This document shows, piece after piece, positions 31,582 to 40,349 of a stretch of DNA of 64,000 nucleotides. The notes beneath the pieces are model-generated. The model had not been told where the DNA came from. It made no database searches and saw nothing but the letters and a program-made list of their open reading frames with translations. The stretch comes from Pseudomonas oryzihabitans (GTDB lineage Bacteria > Pseudomonadota > Gammaproteobacteria > Pseudomonadales > Pseudomonadaceae). How positions within the stretch are numbered: the first letter of the stretch is position 1; each line of letters opens with the position of its first letter. The position numbers and the translations under genes were made by a program. Where the stretch lies: the NCBI RefSeq assembly GCF_024652905.1, contig NZ_CP102428.1, positions 3,580,001 through 3,644,000 on the forward strand, given 5' to 3'.

Positions 31582-33396
31582 ATGCCCAAGAGTCCCCACC
31601 TTCCCAAGCGCCCCCGCTGGAGCAGTCTGCTGCTCTTGGCCCTGGGTCTGACGCTGCTGCTGATTCCGCTGCGCTATGCAGCCCAGCACTATTACGAGGC
31701 GCAACTGGCCGAGCAGAACGGCCAGACGCTGGACCTCTATGTCGCCAACCTGCTGGGCACCCTGCGGCGCTACGAGGTGCTGCCGGACCTGTTGGGCGAT
31801 CTGCCGGTGCTGCGCCATGCCCTGGAAGGACAAAGCGACGGCAGCGCCCAGGACGCCGCCAGCCAGATGCTGGAAGACATTCGCCAGCGGACCGGGGCCG
31901 ATGTCATCTACCTGATGCAGGATGACGGCACCTGCCTGTCCAGTTCCAACTATCGCCAGCCAGACAGCTTCGTCGGCCGCGACTTTTCCTTCCGGCCCTA
32001 TTACAAGGCGGCCATGCAAGGCCAGCCGGGGCGCTTCTTCGGCCTCGGCACCACCTCCAGCAAGCGCGGCTACTACTTTGCCGCCGCCGTGCGCGACGGC
32101 GCGCGGGCCATTGGCGTGGTGGTGGTCAAGGTCGATCTGGACAGCGCGGAACGGCTTTGGGGCAACGCCCCCGAACAACTGCTGGTGACCGATGACCTGG
32201 GCGTGGTCATCCTTACCTCACACGATGCCTGGCGCTTTCGCGCCACCCATCCGCTGGACGAGCGCCAGCGCGAGCAGGTCAATGCCAACCGGCCCTACCC
32301 CACCACCAATCCCGCCCCCCTGACCCTGGTGCCTGGCGACTGGCTGACCCAGACCCGCAACCTCGACGAGGTGGGCTGGACCGCCCGGATCCTGGCACCA
32401 CGGGAGATGGTCGAGCGCCAGGTGCGCAGTGCCCTCTATGTCGGCGCGGCGACCCTGCTGGCGCTGCTGCTGTTGCTGGTGGTCATGACCCTGCGGCGGC
32501 GCCACTTCATCGAGCGCCTGGCCCTGGATGCCCGCGCCAAGCGTGACCTGGAGCTGAGCGTGGAGGAGCGCACCCGCGACCTGCAGACGCTCAACGCCCG
32601 GCTGCAACAGGAGGTCCATGACCGCGAACAGGCCCAGCGCGAACTCATGCGCGCCCAGGACGAAGCCGTGCAGGCGGGCAAGCTGTCGGCGTTGGGGACC
32701 ATGTCGGCCAGCATCAGCCACGAACTCAACCAGCCACTGGCGGCCATTCGCAGCTACACGGAAAACGCCGTCGTGCTGCTCGACCACGATCGCCTGGACG
32801 ACGCCCGCGGCAATCTCAAGCTGATCGGCGAGCTGACCACGCGGATGGCCAACATCATCGCCCACCTCAAGGCCTATGCCCGCGGCGCCCGCCGCGCGCC
32901 GGAGAGCGTGGTCCTGCAGGGCGCCCTGGAAGACGCCCTGGCGCTGGTCGCCGCGCGGCGCCGGGCCATGCAGGTGGAGCTGATCCGCGACCTGCCCGAT
33001 GCGCCGCTATGGGTGCAGGCCGGCGAAACCCGCTTGCGGCAGATCATCAGCAATCTGCTGAGCAATGCCCTCGACGCCCTGGCGGAAAAGACCAGCACCC
33101 GCCGACTGTGGCTGACCACCAGCATCGACGAGCGCGGCGTGACGCTGATCCTGAGAGACAACGGTCCGGGCTTTTCCAGCGAGGCCCTGGCCCGCGCCCA
33201 CGAACCCTTCTTCACCACCAAGGCCACCGCCCAGGGCCTCGGCCTGGGCCTGGCGATCTGCGATAACCTGTTGCGTACCCTGGGTGGCCATCTGCACCTG
33301 TCCAACCATGGCGATGGCGGTGCCGAGGTGCGCCTTTACCTGTTGCATGGCAAGCCGGGGGTCGCCTCGGTGCCCCAGGAAGAAGTCCGCGGTTGA
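31582..33396 (+). CDS. dctB: C4-dicarboxylate sensor histidine kinase DctB
   Basis: A 604-aa sensor kinase: membrane span at about 14-31, periplasmic Cache/double-PAS sensor domain to about 283, second span at about 285-306, a helical linker, the HisKA domain with phosphoacceptor His380 (SISHELNQPLAAIRSY), and a HATPase domain (ISNLLSNALDAL, DNGPGF, GLGLGLAIC). SHELNQPL is typical of DctB and FleS-type kinases that act on sigma-54 activators. It lies 32 bases before dctD. It senses succinate, malate or fumarate in the periplasm. No dctA or dctPQM transporter gene is in the window. Confidence 0.9.
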   Translation: MPKSPHLPKRPRWSSLLLLALGLTLLLIPLRYAAQHYYEAQLAEQNGQTLDLYVANLLGTLRRYEVLPDLLGDLPVLRHALEGQSDGSAQDAASQMLEDIRQRTGADVIYLMQDDGTCLSSSNYRQPDSFVGRDFSFRPYYKAAMQGQPGRFFGLGTTSSKRGYYFAAAVRDGARAIGVVVVKVDLDSAERLWGNAPEQLLVTDDLGVVILTSHDAWRFRATHPLDERQREQVNANRPYPTTNPAPLTLVPGDWLTQTRNLDEVGWTARILAPREMVERQVRSALYVGAATLLALLLLLVVMTLRRRHFIERLALDARAKRDLELSVEERTRDLQTLNARLQQEVHDREQAQRELMRAQDEAVQAGKLSALGTMSASISHELNQPLAAIRSYTENAVVLLDHDRLDDARGNLKLIGELTTRMANIIAHLKAYARGARRAPESVVLQGALEDALALVAARRRAMQVELIRDLPDAPLWVQAGETRLRQIISNLLSNALDALAEKTSTRRLWLTTSIDERGVTLILRDNGPGFSSEALARAHEPFFTTKATAQGLGLGLAICDNLLRTLGGHLHLSNHGDGGAEVRLYLLHGKPGVASVPQEEVRG

Positions 33397-33428
33397 ACAC
33401 CTTAGCCCCTCTACCTTAGGTCCTAGTC

Positions 33429-34865
33429 ATGAACGCCCTGCCCCCCTTCGATCCCGCCAGCCAGATCCTGCTGATCGACGACGACGCCCACCTGCGCCTG
33501 GCACTGAGCCAGACCCTGGACCTGGCCGGCTTCAAGGTGACGACCCTGGCCGATGCCCGGGACCTGGAGCTGGCGGCCGTGCGCGATTGGCCCGGGGTGG
33601 TGGTCAGCGATATCCGCATGCCTGGCATCGATGGCCTGGAGTTGCTGGCCCAGTTGCACCAGCGCGACGCCGAATTGCCGGTGGTGCTGATCACCGGCCA
33701 TGGCGACGTGCCCCTGGCGGTGCAGGCCATGCGCGCCGGCGCCTATGACTTCCTGGAAAAGCCCTTCGCCAACGATGCGCTGATCGACAGCGTGCGCCGC
33801 GCCCTAAGCGCCCGCCACCTGGTACTGGAAAACCGCAGCCTGCGCCTGGCCCTGGCCGAGCGCCATGAACTGCAGACCCGGCTGATCGGCCAGACCCCAG
33901 GCATGGCCCGGCTGCGCGATCAGATCGGCGCCCTCGCCGCGACCCAGGCCGATGTGCTGATCCACGGCGAGACCGGTGCCGGCAAGGAGGTGGTGGCCCG
34001 TGCCCTGCACGACCTGTCGAATCGCCGTGATGGCCCCTTCGTCGCCATCAACGCCGGTGCCCTCGCCGAATCCGTGGTGGAAAGCGAACTCTTCGGCCAT
34101 GAACAGGGCGCCTTCACCGGCGCCCAGAAGAGACGCATCGGCAAGTTCGAATACGCCAGCGGTGGCACCCTCTTTCTCGACGAGATCGAGAGCATGAGCC
34201 TGGATGTCCAGGTCAAGCTGCTGCGCCTGCTGCAGGAGCGCAAGGTCGAGCGCCTCGGCTCCAACCAGCAGATCCCGCTGGATATCCGGGTGGTCGCCGC
34301 GACCAAGGAAGACCTGCGCCAGGCCGCCGACCAGGGCCGCTTCCGTGCCGACCTCTATTACCGGCTTAATGTCGCCACCCTGCGCATCCCCGCCCTGCGC
34401 GAGCGCAGCGAGGACATCTTGCCGCTGTTCCGCCACTTCGCCCTGGCCGCCGCCGAGCGCCATGGCACGCCGGTGCGCGAGGCCGATGCCGAGCAGCGCG
34501 CGGCGCTGATCGCCCACAGCTGGCCGGGCAACGTACGCGAACTGCAGAACGCCGCCGAGCGCTTCGCCCTGGGCCTGGAGCTGGCCCTGGACAACAGCGC
34601 CTATGCGCCCCTGGCGCCCATGGCGGCGCCGCCCGTGGCCGCTGCCACCGTTGCGGCAGCGCCCGCCACGGCCGCCCTGGCCGCCGGGCTGGGCGAGCAG
34701 GTCGAGGCCTTCGAGCGTGAACTCATTCAGCGCGAACTGGCCCGGCCTCACGCCTCCCTGCGCAGCCTGGCCGAAGCCCTGGGCCTGCCGCGCAAGACGC
34801 TGTCCGACAAGCTGCGCAAGCATGACCTGCAATTCACCGGCGGTGCGGCGGACGAAGGCGACTAG
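33429..34865 (+). CDS. dctD: Sigma-54 response regulator DctD
   Basis: A 478-aa NtrC-family activator. The receiver domain has the acidic pocket LLIDDDAH and phosphoacceptor Asp61 ([12 protein letters not shown]). The AAA+ domain has Walker A GETGAGKE, the sigma-54 contact loop GAFTGA and Walker [10 protein letters not shown]. The C-terminus has a Fis-type HTH ([20 protein letters not shown]). An Ala/Pro linker (about 400-425) joins the last two. It is the partner of DctB and would activate C4-dicarboxylate transporter genes located elsewhere. Confidence 0.92.
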   Translation: MNALPPFDPASQILLIDDDAHLRLALSQTLDLAGFKVTTLADARDLELAAVRDWPGVVVSDIRMPGIDGLELLAQLHQRDAELPVVLITGHGDVPLAVQAMRAGAYDFLEKPFANDALIDSVRRALSARHLVLENRSLRLALAERHELQTRLIGQTPGMARLRDQIGALAATQADVLIHGETGAGKEVVARALHDLSNRRDGPFVAINAGALAESVVESELFGHEQGAFTGAQKRRIGKFEYASGGTLFLDEIESMSLDVQVKLLRLLQERKVERLGSNQQIPLDIRVVAATKEDLRQAADQGRFRADLYYRLNVATLRIPALRERSEDILPLFRHFALAAAERHGTPVREADAEQRAALIAHSWPGNVRELQNAAERFALGLELALDNSAYAPLAPMAAPPVAAATVAAAPATAALAAGLGEQVEAFERELIQRELARPHASLRSLAEALGLPRKTLSDKLRKHDLQFTGGAADEGD

Positions 34866-34916
34866 GCCAAGGTCGGCTGGTCGCGCCTGACCGGGAGTGG
34901 CAGAGTAAGGGACTCA

Positions 34917-34958
34917 GGCGTCGTGCAACAGACGTCGTGTAACAGGCGTCATGCAACA
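34917..34958 (+). repeat. Three tandem 14-bp repeats before the SIS-domain gene
   Basis: Three head-to-tail copies of GGCGTCGTGCAACA, with one or two changes in copies 2 and 3, followed by a partial fourth (GGCGTTCG). They end 23 bases before the TTG start of the next gene, just ahead of its ribosome site. Possible roles are repeated operator half-sites or slippage of the intergenic sequence. Confidence 0.7.
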
Positions 34959-34981
34959 GGCGTTCGCGCAAGGAGACCCTC

Positions 34982-36004
34982 TTGACCTCGCTCATGCTCG
35001 CAGAAGCCGCCGCCAGCGGTGCGGCGGTCGCTCGCCAACTGGCGACCATCGACCAGGCCCTGGCGGCCCTGGCCGACGACCTCAGAGCCCAGCCGCCGCA
35101 GCTGGCGCTGACCGTGGCGCGTGGCAGTTCGGACCATGCGGCCAGCTATTTCGCCTACCTGGCCATGGCCCACCTGGGGCTGCCGGTGCTGTCCCTGCCG
35201 CCTTCGCTGGTGACCCTGCGCCAGGCGCCGCTGCGTGTCGAAGGGCAGCTCGCCCTGGGCTTTTCCCAATCCGGACGCAGTCCCGATCTGATCGAGACCC
35301 TTTCGGCGCTGGATCGCTACGGCGCCCGCACCGCGGCCCTGGTCAACGAGATCGACTCGCCCCTGGCCCTGGCCTGTCGCCACGCCATCGGCGTGCAGGC
35401 CGGTCCCGAACACAGCGTCGCCGCCACCAAGAGTTTCATCGCCACCCTGGCCGCCGCGGCCCGGCTGATCGCCCACTGGCAGCAGGACGAAACCCTGCTC
35501 GCCGCCGGCGCCGCCTTGCCCGCGGCGCTGGATCGCGCGGCCGAGCTGAGTTGGGCGCCGGCGCTGCCGGTACTGCGCGACGCCGAACGCTGCATGGTGG
35601 TCGGTCGCGGACCCGGTTTCGCCATCGCCCAGGAAGCCGCGCTCAAGCTCAAGGAAACCTCGGCGCTGCAGGGCGAGGCCTTCAGCGGCGCCGAATTGCA
35701 GCACGGTCCCCTGGCGCTGGTGGAGCGCGGCTATCCGCTGCTGATCTTTGCCCTGCGCGGCCCCGAGCAGGCCGGCCTGCTGCAACTGGCGCGGGACTTG
35801 CGCGGCCGCGGCGCCCGGGTGCTGCTGGCCGCCCCGGACGAGGTCGCCGAGCGCGATCTGCCCCTCGCCGTCGCCGGCCATCCGGACCTGGACGGCCTGC
35901 TGGCGATCCAGAGTTTCTATCGCATGGCTGCGCTGCTGGCCGAAGCCCGCGGGCAGGATCCGGACCAGCCGCGCCATCTGCGCAAGGTCACCCTCACCCG
36001 CTAA
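34982..36004 (+). CDS. SIS-domain sugar-phosphate enzyme, probable glucosamine-6-phosphate deaminase (NagB-II/AgaS type)
   Basis: A 340-aa protein of two SIS subdomains: ARGSSDHAASYFAYL and SQSGRSPDLIETLSAL (phosphosugar-binding Ser/Thr clusters), then ETSALQGEAFSGAELQHGP, typical of the GlmS isomerase-like NagB-II family. It lacks the glutaminase domain of GlmS. TTG is taken as start because AAGGAG lies six bases before it; the next ATG would be 18 bases from that site. A 10-bp hairpin follows the gene. Pseudomonas NagB-II is usually found with nagA and nag transport genes, which are absent here, so the substrate is not certain. Confidence 0.75.
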   Translation: MTSLMLAEAAASGAAVARQLATIDQALAALADDLRAQPPQLALTVARGSSDHAASYFAYLAMAHLGLPVLSLPPSLVTLRQAPLRVEGQLALGFSQSGRSPDLIETLSALDRYGARTAALVNEIDSPLALACRHAIGVQAGPEHSVAATKSFIATLAAAARLIAHWQQDETLLAAGAALPAALDRAAELSWAPALPVLRDAERCMVVGRGPGFAIAQEAALKLKETSALQGEAFSGAELQHGPLALVERGYPLLIFALRGPEQAGLLQLARDLRGRGARVLLAAPDEVAERDLPLAVAGHPDLDGLLAIQSFYRMAALLAEARGQDPDQPRHLRKVTLTR

Positions 36005-36019
36005 GGCCGCGCTCGAGCG

Positions 36020-36050
36020 TCCAGGCGCTGCCGCCTTCGGAGCGCCTGGA
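36020..36050 (+). terminator. Possible terminator after the SIS-domain gene
   Basis: A perfect 10-bp stem (TCCAGGCGCT with its complement) and 11-base loop 16 bases after the stop codon, followed by only three T. It may be an attenuating hairpin rather than an efficient intrinsic terminator. Confidence 0.45.
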
Positions 36051-36225
36051 TTTCCCGCTCCATCCAGAGAGCTAAGTCTTTGGAGCTAGCTGCCGTCGGC
36101 TGATCGACGGGCAATCTGCCAAGCGGTCCACAGAGCCGGTAAGTCGCTGGAAATCGGTCAATTTTTTCTTGTCGCTCCCGGCGATTTGTCTCAGCGTGCG
36201 CGCAACGGATGATGAGACAGCCCAT

Positions 36226-36852
36226 ATGGACATGCGCGCGATACCTGCGAGCAAGGTCTGCCTGACGACGAGAAACGTCCTCCTGGCGGAATTGCTCAAA
36301 CCCTTTCTGGAAGAACGCCACGGCATCGAGCTGAGCTGCGCTCGCGAGCTGGAAGCGGCCGGCGAGACCAGCCTGGTGCTGGTCGATCTCGGCAGCGTGC
36401 CCGAGGCGCCACTGGAACGCTGGCTGGAAGGCCTGGCGCCGGCGGTCACCGTGGCCTTTCTCAATGCCAGCGTCGAACAGGCCCTGCCCTGGGTCGAGCG
36501 CTTTCCCGCCATCCAGGGCGTGTTCGCCCCCCAGGCCAGCCGCGACCAGTTGCTGCAAGGGCTCGGCGCGCTGTTGGCCGGCGAGGACTGGCTGCCCCGC
36601 GCCATCCTGGCCCACCTGCTGCGCCGCTCCCGTGAGCGCCCCAGCATCGCCGCCGACGGCCTGACCCGCCGCGAGCGGGAGATCCTCCGGCTGGTCGGCC
36701 GCGGGTTGTCCAACGCCGCCATCGGCGAGGCGCTGTGCCTGAGCACCCACACGGTCAAGAGCCACATGCACAACCTCTTGCGCAAGACCGGCGCCGCCAA
36801 CCGCGCCGAGGCGGCGTTGCGCTTCCATGCCGGGCAGGATCTACCGGGATGA
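36226..36852 (+). CDS. csgD: CsgD-like LuxR-family regulator of curli
   Basis: A 208-aa protein with a degenerate receiver-like N-terminal half (LLAELLKPFLEERHG, then VLVDLGSV; the usual phosphoacceptor pocket is incomplete) and a C-terminal LuxR-type HTH (LTRREREILRLVGRGLSNAA and TVKSHMHNLLRKTGA). The start at 36226 follows GAG about nine bases upstream; an alternative 19 codons earlier adds unsupported sequence. It overlaps csgE by four bases. CsgD in enterobacteria activates curli subunit genes; here it heads the curli operon itself, so autoregulation is likely. Confidence 0.8.
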   Translation: MDMRAIPASKVCLTTRNVLLAELLKPFLEERHGIELSCARELEAAGETSLVLVDLGSVPEAPLERWLEGLAPAVTVAFLNASVEQALPWVERFPAIQGVFAPQASRDQLLQGLGALLAGEDWLPRAILAHLLRRSRERPSIAADGLTRREREILRLVGRGLSNAAIGEALCLSTHTVKSHMHNLLRKTGAANRAEAALRFHAGQDLPG

Positions 36853-37232
36853 AAGCCGCCTGGCTGCTGCTCGGGCTGTTGCTGGCCGGCCCGCTGCGGG
36901 CCGAGGGCGACATCATTCAGGGACTGCTGGTGGACAACACCATCTCCCGCTTCGGCCACGACTTCTATCGCCACTTCGCCGACCGCCTCACCGACACCAC
37001 CGACCTGGACTTCAACCTGGTGGTGCGCGAACGGCCCTCGGCGCGCTGGGGCAGCCTGGTCTGGGTGGAGTACGAACAGCGGCTGCTCTATCGGCAGTTC
37101 ATTCCGCCCAACAACAGCGAACTCAAGGATGCCGCCTACGCCGCCGCGGACCAGGTCCACGAGGGCATCACCCGCCGGCGCCTGGAAAACCTGCTGCAGG
37201 ACACTTTCGACATGGAAAAGGACGAGTTATGA
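36849..37232 (+). CDS. csgE: Curli assembly factor CsgE
   Basis: A 127-aa periplasmic protein with signal peptide MKAAWLLLGLLLAGPLRAEG. The mature sequence has GLLVDNTISRFGHDFYRHF and the conserved core LVVRERPSARWGS and VWVEYEQRLLYRQ that define CsgE. CsgE caps the periplasmic face of the CsgG pore and selects subunits for secretion. Both ends overlap neighbours (ATGA with csgD and with csgF), indicating translational coupling. Confidence 0.92.
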   Translation: MKAAWLLLGLLLAGPLRAEGDIIQGLLVDNTISRFGHDFYRHFADRLTDTTDLDFNLVVRERPSARWGSLVWVEYEQRLLYRQFIPPNNSELKDAAYAAADQVHEGITRRRLENLLQDTFDMEKDEL

Positions 37233-37636
37233 ATGCGCACGCCTGGAAGGCCCTGCCCCTGCTCTGCACCCTGGGCGTCGCCCCGGCCCTGGCGACCGAG
37301 CTGGTCTACTCGCCGGTGAATCCGTCCTTTGGCGGCAATCCGCTCAATGGCACCTACCTGCTGAACAACGCCACCGCCCAGGATCGTCACAAGGATCCCG
37401 ACCTGCGCAGCAGCGCCAGCAGCCAGTCGCCCCTGGAGCGCTTCACCAGCCAGCTGGAATCGCGGCTGCTGTCCCAGGTGCTGACCGACATCAAGGACGG
37501 CAACTCGGGCACCCTGTCCACCGACCAGTTCATCGTCAACATCGTCGACGACTCCGGCAACCTGACCGTGCAGATTACCGACCGCGGGACCGGGGAGATT
37601 TCGGAAATCTCCGTCAACGGCTTCAACCAACCCTGA
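37229..37636 (+). CDS. csgF: Curli nucleation/assembly factor CsgF
   Basis: A 135-aa exported protein: signal peptide to about residue 22, then TELVYSPVNPSFGGNPLNGT, the N-terminal motif by which CsgF inserts into the CsgG channel. The C-terminal region (FIVNIVDDSGNLTVQITDRG) matches the family. It surface-anchors CsgB for nucleation. It starts in the csgE stop codon and ends six bases before csgG. Confidence 0.95.
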   Translation: MNAHAWKALPLLCTLGVAPALATELVYSPVNPSFGGNPLNGTYLLNNATAQDRHKDPDLRSSASSQSPLERFTSQLESRLLSQVLTDIKDGNSGTLSTDQFIVNIVDDSGNLTVQITDRGTGEISEISVNGFNQP

Positions 37637-37642
37637 GCACGG

Positions 37643-38491
37643 ATGCCTGCCATGAACGCCTTTTCCCTGGCGGCGGCCCTGACCGCCGCCCTCGTCCTGA
37701 CCGGCTGCGTACGCGACCCCATGCCTGCCGAACAGAACGCCGCTCCGACCCTGACGCCGCGCGCCTCCACCTACTACGACCTGCTGGCGCTGCCGCCACC
37801 CAAGGGACCGCTGGTGGCCGCCGTCTACGGCTTCCGCGACCAGACCGGGCAGTACAAGCCCAATCCGGCCAGTTCCTTTTCCACCGCCGTGACCCAGGGC
37901 GCCGGCAGCATGCTGGTGGACGCCCTGCAGGCCAGTGGCTGGTTCGTAGTGCTCGAACGCGAGGGTCTGCAGAACCTGCTGACCGAACGCAAGATCATCC
38001 GCGCCACCCAGAACAAGCCGGACCTGCCGGAGAATCTGCAGCAGGCGCTGCCGTCGCTGCAGGCGGCCAACCTGCTGCTGGAAGGCGGCGTGGTGGCCTA
38101 TGACACCAACGTCCGCAGCGGCGGCGAAGGGGCGCGCTACCTGGGCATCGGCCTGTCCGAGGAGTACCGGGTGGATCAGGTCACGGTCAATCTGCGCGCC
38201 ATCGACACCCGCAGCGGCCGGGTGCTGGCCAATGTCATGACTTCCAAGACCATCTATTCCATCGGGCGCCAGGCCGGCGTCTTCAAGTTCATCGAATTCA
38301 AGAAGCTGCTCGAAGCCGAATCCGGCTACACCACCAACGAGCCGGCGCAGCTGTGCGTGCTCTCCGCCATCGAGGCGGCGGTCGCCCATCTGGTCGCCCA
38401 GGGGGTGGAGCGCCGGCTGTGGCTGGTGGCCGACGGTCGTGATCCACGGGATCCGGCGCTGACCAAGTACCTGGAGCCGACCCGGCGCTAG
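37643..38491 (+). CDS. csgG: Curli secretion pore lipoprotein CsgG
   Basis: A 282-aa outer-membrane lipoprotein with lipobox LTGC (acylated Cys at about residue 22). Family landmarks are LPPPKGPLVAAVYGFRDQTG, NPASSFSTAVTQG and GWFVVLEREGLQNLLTER. It forms the nonameric channel for CsgA and CsgB. A second in-frame ATG nine bases in would only shorten the signal peptide. Confidence 0.96.
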   Translation: MPAMNAFSLAAALTAALVLTGCVRDPMPAEQNAAPTLTPRASTYYDLLALPPPKGPLVAAVYGFRDQTGQYKPNPASSFSTAVTQGAGSMLVDALQASGWFVVLEREGLQNLLTERKIIRATQNKPDLPENLQQALPSLQAANLLLEGGVVAYDTNVRSGGEGARYLGIGLSEEYRVDQVTVNLRAIDTRSGRVLANVMTSKTIYSIGRQAGVFKFIEFKKLLEAESGYTTNEPAQLCVLSAIEAAVAHLVAQGVERRLWLVADGRDPRDPALTKYLEPTRR

Positions 38492-38583
38492 GGATTAAGC
38501 CGCAAGGCCCGCGGGATTCGCTCCCTGGAGCGATAGCGATGGGCCAGGCGGCTCCGGACAATGCCGGACGGAGAACTCAGGCA

Positions 38584-39045
38584 ATGACGGTGATAGAGAT
38601 GCGCAGCCTACCCCGCGGCCTGGCCGTGATCCTCACCCTGGCACTCGGCCTGACGGCTACGGCCTCGGCCGCCGATCTCATGGAAACCGGCGATCTGGGT
38701 CAGGCACCGGCGGCCCAGCGGGATGCCGCCATCCGCCAGCTCGGCATAGACAACCAGGCGCTCATCGACCAGCGCGGCACCGCACTGCGCGCTCAAATCG
38801 CCCAGAGTGGCGCCACCCAGGAAGCCAGCATCCTCCAGGATGGCACGGAGCTGAGCGCAGTCATCCTCCAAGGTGGCTACGGCAACGTCGCGCGCATCGA
38901 GCAGGTCGGCAGCGGCAACCAGGCCGACATCCTGCAACTCGGCGTCCAGGGCAACGCCCGCATCGAACAGCACGGCTCGGGCCTGTCCAGCCGCATCGTC
39001 CAGTACGGAAGCAACCAGAACACGGTGGTACGTCAGTACCGCTGA
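38584..39045 (+). CDS. csgB: Minor curlin CsgB
   Basis: A 153-aa protein with signal peptide (LAVILTLALGLTATASA) and about five curlin repeats of 22 residues with the Gln/Asn pattern seen in IEQVGSGNQADILQLG and IVQYGSNQNTVV. It ends VVRQYR, a basic C-terminus reminiscent of the fifth repeat of E. coli CsgB needed for surface attachment. It precedes the larger curlin and overlaps the beginning of its 5' region. Confidence 0.85.
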   Translation: MTVIEMRSLPRGLAVILTLALGLTATASAADLMETGDLGQAPAAQRDAAIRQLGIDNQALIDQRGTALRAQIAQSGATQEASILQDGTELSAVILQGGYGNVARIEQVGSGNQADILQLGVQGNARIEQHGSGLSSRIVQYGSNQNTVVRQYR

Positions 39046-39068
39046 TGGCACTCATGGAGATCAGACAG

Positions 39069-39989
39069 ATGTTTCTACTCAGGCCCCTGGCCGCCCTGAC
39101 GCTGGCCCTCGTGGCCGCCAACGCCCTTGCCCAGAACAGCATCGCCACCGTCCAGCAGAATGGCAACAGCGGTACCATCACCCTGGACCAGAGCGGCGCC
39201 GGCAACAGCGCGGCGCTCTATCAGCTGCAGGGCGAAGGCAACGCGATCAGCGTGGTCCAGACCGGCGCCAGCAGCGCCACCATCACCCAGGGCGGCGACA
39301 TCTACGGCTACGCCCAGGGCAACGTGGCGAGCCTGCGCCAGGAAGGCGGCAGCAGCGTCCATAGCCTGGCCCAGGACGGCTTCGGCAACCAGGCCACCCT
39401 CACCTCCGTGGGCAGCAACAGCGGCACCCTGGTCCAGTCGGCCTCCAGCGCCCAACTGACCCTGGAGCAGAACGGTGACAACAACCAGGTGCGGGTCGAC
39501 CAGAGCGGCGATGCCGTTACCGCTACCCTCAATCAGTCCGGCACCGATAACCGCATCGAGCTGACCCAGCAGGGCTACTCGGTCGACACCGTGGAGCTGA
39601 CCCAGCGTGGCCAAGCCAATGTCGCCACGGTGCTCTCCTCCGGCAAGTTCAACGAATTGAGCTTCACCCAGGACGGCAATCGCAACACCCTGAACGTCGA
39701 CCAGGCCGGTCGCGGCAATCGCTTCAGCGGTAGCTCCACCGGCGACGACAACCTGGCCAGCGTCACCGTCCAGGGTGACAGCAACCAGACCAGCATCGTC
39801 CAGAGCGGCAATGGCAACGAGGCGCGGCTCGACGTCACCAGCGCCATCAGCACAGCCAGCGTCAGCCAGGTCGGCGACAGCAACCGCGCGAGCATCCTGC
39901 AGACCTCGGCCAACTTCAACGGCTTCAACGACAGCGCGCAGATCTCGCAGAGCGGCTTCGGCAACAGCGCCACCATCAACCAGCGGTGA
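39069..39989 (+). CDS. csgA: Major curlin CsgA, enlarged
   Basis: A 306-aa exported protein, signal peptide MFLLRPLAALTLALVAANA, then about a dozen curlin-type repeats built on x-x-Q-x-G-x-x-N-x-x-x-x-x-Q (for example LDQSGAGNSAALYQ, LEQNGDNNQVRVDQ, IVQSGNGNEARLDV). E. coli CsgA has five repeats and 151 aa, so this subunit is about twice as long. GGAG at 39056-39059, ten bases before the ATG at 39069, favours this start over two upstream ATGs. It assembles into extracellular amyloid after export through CsgG. Confidence 0.85.
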   Translation: MFLLRPLAALTLALVAANALAQNSIATVQQNGNSGTITLDQSGAGNSAALYQLQGEGNAISVVQTGASSATITQGGDIYGYAQGNVASLRQEGGSSVHSLAQDGFGNQATLTSVGSNSGTLVQSASSAQLTLEQNGDNNQVRVDQSGDAVTATLNQSGTDNRIELTQQGYSVDTVELTQRGQANVATVLSSGKFNELSFTQDGNRNTLNVDQAGRGNRFSGSSTGDDNLASVTVQGDSNQTSIVQSGNGNEARLDVTSAISTASVSQVGDSNRASILQTSANFNGFNDSAQISQSGFGNSATINQR

Positions 39990-40318
39990 TGCGTGCCGCC
40001 TGGCTGCTCGCGGCCCTCCTGCCCCTGGCGGGCGGCGCCGCGGCCAGCGCCCGCCTGGAGGTGCAGCCGCAACCGGCGGGCGCTCAGGTACAGCTGTGCT
40101 TTACCAGCGAAGACACGTCTCTGAGCTACGAACTCATCATCGAATTGCATGGGCCGGGTGGTGTCGCCCGCACCCGTCAGGCCGGCGAGGCCAGGGGTGA
40201 CGGCTGCCCGGTCACCACGCGCCTGGGCGCCGCGCCCGGCAGTCTGATCGAAGCAAGGCTGAGCTGGCAGCGGCAGGGACAGCCGCAGCCCGCCATCGAG
40301 CGGCGGTTGCAGCTGTAG
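39989..40318 (+). CDS. CsgC/CsgH-like periplasmic curli chaperone
   Basis: A 109-aa exported protein that starts in the csgA stop codon (TGATG). After the signal peptide (about 20 residues), the mature part is beta-rich (ARLEVQPQPAGAQVQLCF, then SYELIIELHGPGGVARTRQA) with two Cys that could pair. Size, fold pattern and place at the operon end match CsgC/CsgH, which block premature amyloid formation in the periplasm. The CxC of E. coli CsgC is absent, so it is closer to CsgH. Confidence 0.7.
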   Translation: MRAAWLLAALLPLAGGAAASARLEVQPQPAGAQVQLCFTSEDTSLSYELIIELHGPGGVARTRQAGEARGDGCPVTTRLGAAPGSLIEARLSWQRQGQPQPAIERRLQL

Positions 40319-40329
40319 CTCAGCGCAGA

Positions 40330-40345
40330 GGTTCCACGTGGAACC
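40330..40345. other. parS: Candidate parS chromosome-partitioning site
   Basis: A perfect 16-bp palindrome, GGTTCCACGTGGAACC, whose 14-bp core GTTCCACGTGGAAC is the core of Pseudomonas parS (ParB-binding) sites. It sits between the convergent curli and thrB genes, outside any coding sequence. Pseudomonas parS sites cluster near oriC, and thrB and polA lie near the origin in P. aeruginosa, which fits. No T tract follows, so it is unlikely to be only a terminator. Confidence 0.8.
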
Positions 40346-40349
40346 GTGG

